A stretch of 64,000 nt of DNA from Casuarius casuarius (Eukaryota; Chordata; Aves; Casuariiformes; Casuariidae): positions 5,982,733 through 6,046,732 of the forward strand of contig PTFA01000032.1 of NCBI GenBank assembly GCA_003342895.1. Direction: 5' to 3'. Below the pieces are notes generated by a model. The model saw only the letters and a program-made list of their open reading frames with translations. It had not been told where the DNA came from and did no database searches. Position numbers and translations under genes: made by a program. Of this stretch, positions 37,131 through 50,660 are shown piece after piece (position 1 is the first letter of the stretch; every line of letters starts with the position of its first letter).

Positions 37131-38134
37131 GAGCTGGCCTAGTTTCGTTCTGGCTTAAGCCAAGGGAATTTTAAGGCTGTTTTAAAATTTAGAGATCTTT
37201 GGGATCTTCTCTTTTGAAAATTTAACCCTTAAAAAAAGTATCAAAAAGTGGAAGATTAGTTTGAACAGCACTAACCTTAGAATGTATAAGTGCTTCAAAC
37301 TGGACATCCAAAGAGGGTCACACGTAGCATTACATAAACTGCAAGACACGCTTCTATGCTGCCTGTGGCCCACTCTGCTTCATTTAAGTTATGCTATCAC
37401 CTGCGTGCGCCAGGAACTGAGAAAGTCCTTGTGCTGTTTTAAGTGACATGAATAACATCTGCTACAAGTGCCTCATTCTTTCTTTCATCCTTCCCCTGGG
37501 GAGAGAACTGTGTATTTTGTTTGGAAGAGCTCTGTTGTTGTGGGCTGTGGTTTTGGGAATGGTTTAGAAATCTACATGCTGGTATGTGGTTATGTTAGAG
37601 AAGGGAGCCTTTGGCACCTGTAGATGCACCTTACCCTTAAAAGCATAAGCTAGGGGTGTTCACGGTAATATTTAACTGGTGTGGAAATTTGTGCCACACT
37701 CCCAAGCCAGCCTGCGAGAAAGATCTAGCTCCTGTGCAAATAGGCTTCAGCTCTCTGATAAAAAGTTCCTGCTATGCTCACAAAGCAGGGCTGTTAATGT
37801 TGTTTCCAAACTCAAAGAACTTTCCAGGTGATCTTTAAGATGTGGTGGACCTAGGCCACCGGGAATATTAAGGACTGAGCCTTAGAGTGTGGCTGGCCAA
37901 ACATCTAGGCAGGCAGTGTAGACAGCGAGAGAGCAGGTTGAATTTGTGCAGGGTTGCTGCTGCTGCTGGGGAACCCTGCTGCTGCTCTCTGTATTAGCTG
38001 GAATGTCCTACAGGCTGATGGCTCCATGCCCAGGCATTCGGCGCTGGTGGAGTCCAGAGGGGAAGCAGCAAGGGCGTGTATAACTAAAGCCAGGTCCTTT
38101 TCAAACAGGATGGGAAACAACCCCGGAGCCAATT

Positions 38135-38240
38135 GCTTCTTGCCCTAGTTTCCGTGTCTGTAAAGTGGGGACACTTAACTACCCCATAAGCAACTAATTA
38201 TCTAATAGCTATAAAATGTTAAGCAAATGCTCTAATTTGC
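38135..38240 (+). repeat. MIR-like 3' fragment
   Basis: The phrase 'cctagtttccgtgtctgtaaagtgggga' matches the MIR signature CTCAGTTTCC-ATCTGTAAA-TGGGGA. It is followed by an AT-rich decayed tail. Confidence 0.55.
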
Positions 38241-38849
38241 TGAAAAGGGATAAAATTTTTGTGACTGGGCATAATGGTCTGGGGAGGCCACATAATCTTG
38301 GCTATTATCATGTACAAAATTAATTATAATCACTGATAAAACACTGACCCTGTACAACTGTCCAGCCTTTATACTGGATATTGGTACCCCTCTGACCCAG
38401 CAAATATTTAAAAAGTCTAAAATGAGTCCAATCACTTCAGGTAACACCCCACAAGAGTGCCTCATCCCTCCTGCCAAACACCAAGACAGGTTGTGTTGGC
38501 TATGGAAGCAACACTGGAAGTGAAGATAGGAAAGGAATGGCTACTGCTTTTCATCGGGGACAAGGGAAGCACAAACATCCATGAGAACATCTAAGCTTAA
38601 GTCTGAAGACTAAAGCAAAAACACACAGGCGCTGGAAACAGCATGAGAACAAGAAAGGGAAATTTTAACAGGCACAAATGATTTTATAATAATTTATTGA
38701 AAATTCAACATTAAGTCAAATTAGTGATAGCTTTCTCTACTTCCTTATTAATTAAAAGCTCAGTATTGTGGATGATGGATGGAGAAGACTGTTCTAGTTA
38801 TATCCACCTTGTACAGGGAGCTGTATGGTAATGCTCCAAATGCTGGACT

Positions 38850-38905
38850 TAGATTTTCAACTCTGGGAGGCAATTAGGCAGCCTGTTAAGTATGCCTACC
38901 TTGCA
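38850..38905. repeat. Short ancient repeat fragment
   Basis: The sequence 'ttagattttcaactctgggaggcaattaggcag' resembles the 'gattttcaa...taggcac' portion of the same old sauropsid repeat class as at 36310-36525. The match is weak. Confidence 0.3.
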
Positions 38906-39394
38906 GATTTCTTATCTGATACCTAGACTGGGTATTTTTTGAATTTTAAAGTTTGTTAGAAGCTTATTTCTTAAAAGTCCTTATTATATTAAGCATGCGA
39001 GTCTTATTAAAAGAGTTCTGTTTTAAATGAATAAACGTTCTTAGGGACATGTTTTTCAACTCTGTTTCAGAAGTGTAAAATACCACATAGGCTTTGGATC
39101 ACTGTAGAACATTTAAGTATGTGAGTTCACAACCCAAAACACCCTCAAAAATAACTCTGTTACAGAAGGTTTCCATTTGCTTCCTTTCTAAGGAGGCAGA
39201 AAAAATTTAAAGCCAAAATTTTAAAGCTGGCTAAATCACTACAGAAGACAAAGCCATTTAAAGGAAGTGGTAGAGCTGGGAGGAGGAAGGGCTACAGAGA
39301 TGATTAAAATTAAGGTTTGAGTTTCTTCTCTGAGAGCTGCAGAATTTTATCAATTAGATTTGCAATCAGAGAGAGACTGGAGTGGTAGATCAGG

Positions 39395-39640
39395 CAGAGG
39401 TCCAGAGTGGACTGGTGTGGCAGCTCAGGACATCAGGGTTCTAGTATTATACTGGCCACCAACCTGCCATATGTGCTTGCCTCAGTTACTGCACCTTTCT
39501 CCACCTTGTTTCTCTTGCTATCCTTTGTTAATTAGGGTGTAAACCCTTCGGAACAGACAGTGCCTCTTGATCTGCTGTTTTTCTTCATAGTTCCTTGTAT
39601 AATATGGCACCAACTTCAATCAGTTTAAGCATTAGTATAA
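39395..39640 (+). repeat. MIR/L2-type repeat with sauropsid tail
   Basis: It contains 'gacatcagggttctagt' and 'tgcctcagttactgcacc', then the tail 'gtaaacccttcggaacagacagtgcct' and 'tgtataatatggcacc'. The tail closely resembles the GTAAACTCTTCGGGGCAGGGACTGT tail of a repeat common in turtles and crocodilians, as I remember it. This is the clearest lineage-informative repeat in the window. Confidence 0.6.
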
Positions 39641-40140
39641 TACATTCAATTAATTAATATCTTTCTTATAAAACCTCTCATTTAAAAGAGTTTGCGCAGA
39701 GCTTTAGAAGGTGCTAAAACAACCAATGAATTCATGTAAAGTTCCATTATTTCAGAGTAAGGACTGAATAATGCACTGCAGATTTGATTTTCAAGGCTGG
39801 TGATTTAATCTCCATTCTCACCAGAACTTGGTGCTAAGGAGACTGTGTCTTGAGTTCCTAAAAGCGGTCTGGAGTGAAGTCATGGAAAACTCTAGAGAGA
39901 GTCCTAGTTGTTTTTTTGTGAGAACATTGGTAAATGAGGGGATAGTAACTTCCCCAAGGTAAGATGAATGCAGTATGTGGGGAATCTTATGTTCTTCCTG
40001 GGATCACAGTCAGAAAATGCAAAGCAAAGAATTGTACTGAGCCAAACACCAAGTTAAACATCATTATAATGCATTTATTTTCTGTATCCATGAATTCATT
40101 TCCTATAATTATCTGCCATACTATATGCGTGGATAGGGCT

Positions 40141-40185
40141 TCTCTGCTATTCTGTTCTGTTCTGCTCTATCCTGTTCATGTTCTT
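40141..40185. repeat. Short TTCTG/CTATTCTG tandem repeat
   Basis: Degenerate pentamer to octamer units (TTCTG, CTCTA, CTGTT) lie in the last intron. The composition is the complement of the similar repeat near 55.5 kb. Confidence 0.5.
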
Positions 40186-40237
40186 ACTCTGCCCTACCGC
40201 CTGGGCATTGTCCATGGCTTCTAATCTGATATGATTA

Positions 40238-40261
40238 GCATCTCTCATGCATGGGAGATGC
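40238..40261. repeat. 24-nt near-perfect palindrome
   Basis: The segment is a palindrome centred on CATGCATG with GCATCTC/GAGATGC outer arms, broken by a single T/G position in each half. The function is unknown. Confidence 0.6.
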
Positions 40262-43183
40262 ACTTTGGATGCATGTTTAAATTAAAAGCAAGGGATCATT
40301 TCTGACAGAGGGAATAAATACACTGTTACACTGCAAGCCCCAACACAAACCGCGATAATGTGCAAGGATAGAGAAGCATAACCAGCAGGCTATTTGCCAA
40401 AGTTTCTACCGCTTCAACTGGTAGTTAGCCTGAACAAAGCGATACCTGCTAGAATAGGTTTTAAATGAGAGCAGGCTCAAGATCAGTGCATTTTCAGCAA
40501 AAGCAGACTCCAAAGTCAGTGCTCTGCTGCCCTTTCACCAGCCTGGGTAGATAACTGGAGTTAAGAGCAGAAAGTCAGTCAACCCAATGAATGCAAATGG
40601 CGTGATGGAACTGCATTTTTATAAACATGATGCATTCTCAATGGGGGTGGGGCTACCAAAGTTAATTAAAATAATAAACATAATGAATTAAGTGAATAAG
40701 AAAATGAATACCTCTTCTTTTTTGCCAGTGCAAATAAGCCAGAGAGAGGCTGTCTCTAAGGGTATAGAGATGTGGACTATTAAGAGCCTTCTGCAGCACA
40801 CAGCAACCGACACACTGATTGTCACCTAGCCAAAGTAGAGCATAATTTGTCTCTCTGTAGGGACATCCTTTTGTGCCCTTCACTAGAAAACCAGGTGCCT
40901 CGGTTGTGTTGAAGTTTTAATGAACTAGGCTTAGATGGAGACAGCAAAATCTTGCCCTGAGTGTTGGGCAGGAATGAATTTTGAGTGGAAAAACATGATT
41001 TTTTCATAATAATAATGCAGAAGGCAGCTTTTTGGGACTCCATATGTTTTGAAATGAGAGCACATTTTAGGGGAGACAGATATCTTACACTGACCACACA
41101 TGCCAAAACCATATGTAGACCTCTGTATATTTTCTATCTATCTTCAACATATAGCTACTTGTTCTGCTTTTTTAAAAACCTAATCTAGATTGTTGTTAAA
41201 ACTCATTTCTACACTCTTGTTTCTGTTTCTTTCCTTTCACAGTTTTCTTTTGCCTACCTCCATCTTCTCTCCTCCTGAGGCTTTTTCCTTTTGTTCTATC
41301 TTCCCTAACAATCTCTTTCCTCTTTCCAGGCACTGCTGATCTCTCCATCTCTCCCTACTTCTGCATCTTGATTAATCAGTGCTGAACATCAGAATTTGTG
41401 AAAATTTTTTACACAAAATTATTTTTCCTGAAAAAAAAATGCAATTTTACCTTATTGGAAACACTTTGCTACAACAACAACAATTTTAACTGAAAAAAGC
41501 AAAGAAAATGATTCCATAAAAAGCATGCTATGGAAGAAGCAAATGCAACAAAATTAGTTTCTGACCTTTCCTCATTCCTCCCAGTTTCTCCTTTATTTCT
41601 CCCACCAGTCCAATAACTATCTATACAACCCAGTCCATTTCCTGACTTCAAAACTCTTCCTGTCCATCACTATGCATGACCATTTCTTTCCCTCAACCTC
41701 TAAGTCCTCTTTTCCTTGTCCTCCTCTTCCACTTTGGGTCAGAGCTTGCATGTGTTGTCTCATACGGACAGTAAATGAAACAGGCTTGGGTCTATTAAAA
41801 ATAGTAGAGAGATACAACTCAGACACCTTGGAGTATCACAGGTATGGTCCTCCAGATGACCTAGAGGTCCACCTAGACAGAGTTACCTAAGGAAAGATAT
41901 CAGGAAGGCTTTATTTCTTATGGTTGTCTTGAAGGAAGAGATTGTCAGGAAAGAGAAAATTACAGTGCAGTACATACGAATATCAGTCTCTCACACAATG
42001 AATTGATGCATGGTGCAAACTCTGATTTTTTTTTTCACAGAAGAAATATTTCATATGGTCATGCCAACCATTAATATCAAATTTTCAGTATGTACAACTT
42101 TTAGTAACTGAAATACCAAATAAGCATATGTATGTGCATATCTCACTAGCTTTTTGCCTCTGTTTATGAGACCAAATCCAGCTGTAGTCCAAAACAAAAT
42201 CAGTATCGGACACTCAGCCAAAATCCTTAAAGATGGGGGCCCATTCTATAAGAACTGTGCTGAAAACCCTTGAGTTCTGAAAAATACTCTTCATTCCAAA
42301 TAAAAATCACAAATCAGATGGGGGGGGGAAAGCATCACTGAACAACAATTTTCCCTTGTTCTATCCCTATAGATCTTCGGTTAGCAAACAGAGACCTGGA
42401 AAATTTAGAGTCAAATATTTCTTCTGATTTGCTCTGTCAACCCACTGTAATATTTAAATGTAAACTAAAGTAATTTAGAAATAATTCTTCTGCTCTCTCA
42501 AAATATAACACCATTTCAGGAATATACACCACTTCTCATTGCAACACAAGCAGTGCAGAAATACAACAAATAATTCCTTCACTCAAGCCTGTTTTCAGAT
42601 ATTGTTCAACATTTATTTCCTTCACTGTGTCCTTTTGTTCCTCAGTAATGAACAGTAACATTACAAATCCAATGGAGAGCACAGAAGAAGACAGTGTACC
42701 ATTCATATGGCCCTATTTTTTTTTCCCAGTTGGTATTTATGGAAAATGGGTTTGGCCATCAGGTAAACCAAAACACATTCTGTGTTTTTCCCCATCCTAC
42801 ACTGATATGTCAATGCTTAGTTTCTGACATTCAGAGACAGAAGAATGCACTATTTCCTATTTCACTCCTGGGTAAATGTTTTTTGGATCTCAGACAGAAA
42901 AGTAAGATGCCTATTTCTCTCCCCTCAACAATATCTTGAGCTACACCAACCTACTAAGCAAGAATCCAAAGGTAGCTCCCAAAATTCAGGTCTGTACAAG
43001 GTGGTTTTCTGCCCACAGCTTTTTGAAGTGGCATAGATTGAATTACCTGCAATTTCTCTTGTCCTTTCCCCATCCCTATGATGATGATGAGCAAGCATCG
43101 GAGTAGATCACAGCAAGCAAAGCTTTGAACTCAGCTATCAAATACATAATGCTATTATATCCCCCACGTAACAAGTGTGGTAC

Positions 43184-43299
43184 CTGCAGTTCTGTTTGGA
43201 AGAAGAACTTCTGTGGACACTGTGTGCAGTCATAGATCTTGTCCTCCTGTCCGTGGGCTGAGAAAATATGCTGCTGCAACTTGTTTGCTTGGACAAACA
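43184..43299 (-). CDS. ZNF521: ZNF521 penultimate coding exon (zinc fingers)
   Basis: This 116-nt exon completes a Val codon (G|TG) split by the upstream intron and adds 38 codons, from [10 protein letters not shown] to FFFQTELQ. The acceptor reads ttatttcag and the donor is CAG|GTACC, leaving phase 0. It supplies the two histidines of the finger started in the previous exon (H-x4-H in QQHIFSAH). It also supplies the two cysteines and core of the last finger ([10 protein letters not shown]), whose histidines are in the terminal exon. The wording [15 protein letters not shown] fits ZNF521; from memory ZNF423 reads [15 protein letters not shown]. Exon length, phases and finger spacing are all intact, with no frameshift or stop. 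Reading through the donor would add 35 non-finger residues before a TAG at 43076-43078. Confidence 0.95.
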
Positions 43300-46194
<2,895 letters not shown>

Positions 46195-46839
46195 TCATCT
46201 GTGAACTGATCAGATGTTTTGTTTTTCTAGGCTCAGGAAACTGGATATTCCTCAGCATCTATGGCTGCTAGAGCCTTCTTTTATCTGTGAGGTTTCAGAA
46301 CATACAAAGCTTGACTGAGCATTAAAAGCATAGATTTTCCACATACAATTACCCCTGAAGAGGAATGCAGAGTATTAGACTTCAGTAGGAAATGATGAGT
46401 GGGACGAGGAACATCATCTCTTGGCAGAATCACGCCATCACAAATAAGTACATTTTCAAAGCAGTGCATGAGGAATTTAATGTTGATCACACATTATCCC
46501 AATTATCAAAGGTAAAAACTCTGAGCTCAACACATTTTTGCCACTCTAAGTGACGGTGGCATTCCTCATAACCAGCGGGGCAGGCGAGGGTATTTTATAC
46601 CCTCACCTAACTCCCTTACCCAAGTTTCCCATCTCACAGGCAAGCACAAAACCTTTTGCAAGACGCAGGAGTTCCCAACTGCCTTTCTGACAGTCCTAGA
46701 TTTTTCCTTTATTCGCACTTTTCCTCCTAAGAGCTCAAAACAGGCGCTGCATATTTCCGGACACAGCATTCCCGTCAATGTCATGTGGCTTTGAAACCCT
46801 TCCCATTCCCTGCTGCCAGCTCCCTGTTTCCTGCCATTG

Positions 46840-46885
46840 TCCTCGGCGGGCCCCTGCCTCGCGCTCGGGGCCCTTCCGGAGGGTG
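46840..46885. other. Short CpG-rich patch
   Basis: About six CpGs fall within 46 bp, about 0.7 kb upstream (minus-strand sense) of the exon at 45999-46130. It is too short to call an island. It may be the remnant of a larger CpG-rich element or chance. Confidence 0.3.
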
Positions 46886-49800
46886 CTGCAGGATTCAGCC
46901 ACTCCACCATGAGGGCAGTCAATGGCTATCCTACTTAGAAACAGTTGCTAGGTAAGATGTGGCTTCCAGCTCTGCTGCAGAGGCCTCAATTCCCACAGCA
47001 CAGCTTAGAAAAGGTCCTTCTGTATGTCACTGGTGTGCTACACAAGTAGCATTGATCTTGCAGGTAAATACTGTATTTGATTATTAAAAATCAAACGAGA
47101 ACAAAATGCTCAGTGGCTGGTACCTTGCCGTAATATATTTCTCAGGTGAAAGGGAGTGATTTAGGAGAGCACCCTGCCCACCCCAAATACCTAAATATCA
47201 AGCTGTCTACCTTCTGCTTAACAGAGCACTGCCTGCAGTGATTAGTAACCATAATGACTAACGTTCACAGTTGGCAATTGCTGTAGAGCGTGAGAGGAAG
47301 CACACGCACGTAGCGGATCCAACGTTTTGCATTCTACACAAAAATTCTCCCAACCAATTTAAAGAAAACATGACAAGATGCTTGCATAACTGAATGGGGT
47401 CACACGTCCTCTCAAAATGATCCTTAATAACTTATCAGAATTGAAGAAAATTCAATGGTAGCCCTGAGCTTTCACTTCTCATTAGTCTGAAAGCTAAATT
47501 TAGCCTTCACGTAAGTTATGGCATCTTTAGCAAAGGTTGGGAATTTGTAGGCTTTCAGAGAGCACAAACTAAGCCACGCAGTGGTATCCACTCTGTATGT
47601 GGGACTACTGAAAATTACAGTCATACAGTTGTCTAATAGGTTTAAACATTTTTTATAATGAGAAGGTAAGGTGTAGAAGAAAACCAACAAAATCGTAACA
47701 ATTACACAAGATCAGGGAGGTTTTCCTGTGGAGTAAGCAGGTAAAAGCACACCTGATTGCAAAATTTTATGCCTTCACAATACTCCTTAACTCAGGAGCT
47801 CTCTCTCCATTAAACAGCCAGCTCGCATAATGTTCACATATATGGCATTTTCATTTCCTATTACGGTAAAATTGTGTTTTTCAGTTGGCGACTTTGAGAG
47901 AAATTTTAGACTCTGTTTTGGCCCTGTAAAATGGCCACATGCATGTTTCTCTTACTTTTCTGTCCTCCTGTCAGTCTTAATGCAACACGATGGTGTCATG
48001 GGTATAGACAAACACACAAAAGCGTCGTCTGTGTGCTCATACAGCAGACTGCAGAACTCCTTTTGTCCTCTGCACAATCCTTTATTAAAGCAACGTTCAA
48101 TTATCCTGTCTGACTCCACATGCTGAAGAGCGATCACAAGGGTGTGAAATGGCATGTCTGCTTTGGGAGTCAGCTGAGAAAAGGTCAGTGGTCTGGGCGA
48201 TCCTGTGCCCCACAGACTATTGCTACTGAGGTGCTGGTTTCTGCTACCAGCAACACACAAAAGAACTTTGCTGCTTTTGACTCCCAGCCCGTGTGACCAG
48301 GTACTCATTTCTAGCTGGATCCACTGAGGACAACCTTCAGCACAAACTTAGAAAGGGGCTCAGGTCAATCTCAGCTGTTTTGCCACCACAGCCTCTCTAG
48401 AGAGACTAGGAGACGGAGGCGGATGATCACAGCTTGCTGATGTGTGTTTCACCCAACCAGCCACACTGGGAGCTGAGCACTGTTCGTTCTGTGCAAAAGA
48501 CTGGGGGCAGATACGTAGGGGGATGCCTCAGCTAGGTGACACCTTTTGTAACTCTCTAGAGATAAATTAGCAAACATTTACCAAATACTTGCTGCCCATT
48601 TCCTGAGCAGGGCCGGTTTTAGTGGATTCTCAAGAACTGCTCAGCATTTTGCATTTTCCACTACCACTGACAAACCCTTCCAGTGTGCTCTGCTTGTGCT
48701 ACTACAGACAGCAGGCAAGCGTGGCTCGCTTCAGCACTGTGAAGGGAAAAAAGACGAAAAAGAATCTGAAATGCGACAGTGTGTACATATAAGAGAGATG
48801 GTCATATTCTGCAAAGCAGCCTGTACACCGTCCTCTCCAAGCAAGCAACCTACATCCATAGGTGAAGCTGAAGAGTGGTGTGTACTGCAAACAGGAGGGA
48901 GACTCAAGAAGCAGTGCACAAATGCCTGTTCCTCCCCAAATTTGTAAATCACATATTAGGAATGGCATACCTGATCAGATCATTTCTTCTACATCCAGAT
49001 CCTTGGCATGGTCATTACAAAGTAGTGCAAATCCCTACAAAGGATAATTACGGACTGGAAAGCCTGTGGGGTGAAGTTTCTTCATCAGACTGTTCGTCTG
49101 ATATACACATTCAAAGCAATCAGGACAAAGGGAGCTCCATCTCAGGATCTTTCACCTGTCAAGGTGATGATAATCGATGCCAAGTCTCAAATCACAAGAG
49201 TTATCATTGGCAAACTGTAAATGAACCATGCTAATCATTCCGGAGCATGGGAATACTGAAGGGGGATTTCTTAAGACATTCAGAAGGAGAAAGGCTTCCT
49301 AAGAAGAAAAGTTTTTATATGGAGCTAGAGAAGAATTCAAACAGAAAAGGCTTTTTTTTTTCCTTTCCATTACCTTAGCTAATGAAGAAAAAGTAGGAAT
49401 GTAATGATGTTGAAGCAAACCTAATTTTAGCTACACAGTATTTGTAGTTGTTCAAGAAGAAGTGAACCCCATTAAATGTGACCCTGTTGTGTTTCCAGTA
49501 TTGCTCAGATCTGAGGTGATCTCCTGGTCACAAACATCAAAACCACTTTGATTACTCTATGTTGCAAATCGGATTTTCCTAAAGGCTTATAAAGAAGGGT
49601 TTGAAAAATCCCCTCACCCACTCGCCTGGAGCAGATAGGAAACTTCCCCAGGCAAGAGACATGAGTTTGTGCAGAATCTAAGCTTTTCCTTAAAAATAAA
49701 ATGTTTCTAGTCTCATAGTTCTAAAGACCGCATTTAAAATATGACTACATTTGTATAACTAATAGAATTTTTTTCCCTAAGTTCTGCTGTTCGGGGAGTT

Positions 49801-49959
49801 ATAAACCAGCCCCCCTCCCCATTTTCACCCTTTTTTGCACATCACCTGCTCCGCGCTACATCCTTGGAACAAAGGGCAAGGTTCCAGGCCTTGAATTCAG
49901 GAATGTGATACCAGCATAATTTAAATGTAAGGGAGACAGATAAGGTTACAGTACTGGCT

Positions 49960-50085
49960 CAAGAGCCAGGAATGCTGGGGTTTGTTCCAAACTCTGCCAC
50001 TGACTTACTGTATCACCTTGGGCATGAGAGCATGGCCTCCATTTCTCAGATAACCCATCTCTAAAGTTGAGGTGTTAATTTTTAA
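49960..50085 (+). repeat. MIR-like fossil
   Basis: The sequence 'ccaaactctgccactgacttactgtatcaccttgggcat' and then 'ccatttctcagataacccatctctaaa' follows the MIR core order (CTCTGCCACT, GTGACCTTGGGCA, CTCA-, CATCTGTAAA). Confidence 0.6.
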
Positions 50086-50632
50086 CTTTTACTTAAATAG
50101 GCCAACCTAATTAGTTTCCCTTAAGACTTTTAATACAACTGGGACAGAAGCGCTGGAGAAGAGTCCAAGACTAGCTGCTGTCTGCCTTTGAAAACGTGTA
50201 AGATACATGTCCAGGTAGACAACTGCCTACTTGCTTGGGGCACACAGCACTGCAAAAGGATGAGGGGGTGCAGCTTTGTCTCTGCCTGGCTCTCCATAGA
50301 GAATCTAAAAGCATGGCCAGCATTTTATCTCCCACTGGCATGAAAGAGCTGGGATGTGGCAGCTCTTGCATAGGTGCCAGATGTGGAAAAAGCATGCAAA
50401 AGGCTCTGTTTACACACTGCCCCCAGTCTAGCTCTTAAGGTTTAGCAAACAATTTGATAAGGTGCTATGAAAGTGCAAAGTATGATATCATTAATAAATA
50501 AAGGACCGGTGAAATGTCACATTTTCAGTTTCCATTTAGGATAAATCTGAAATGGAATGGAGTGTCAGATACAGTCCAGGAGGCTCTTCCTCCCTGCAGT
50601 AGCGAGCTACTGCTCTTTGCTGTTACTCAGAG

Positions 50633-50660
50633 AAAAAAAAAAAAAAAGAAAAGAAAAAAA
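50633..50660 (+). repeat. A-rich simple repeat
   Basis: A long A run is interrupted by G (AAAAG units). It is intronic. Confidence 0.75.

Larger units (their letters stand above)
15542..43183 (-). other. ZNF521: ZNF521 last intron (27.6 kb)
   Basis: This GT-AG phase-0 intron is bounded by GTACC at 43183 and CTTACAG at 15542. It interrupts the codons for the last zinc finger between its cysteine half and its histidine half. It contains no supported coding exon on either strand. Its contents are listed separately: a CpG island near 18.2 kb, a CR1-like fossil near 21.5 kb, several MIR-like fossils between 29 and 40 kb, hairpins at 27.4 kb, a purine tract at 29.8 kb and microsatellites. The rest is unique AT-rich sequence in which I recognise nothing further. 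Confidence 0.9.
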
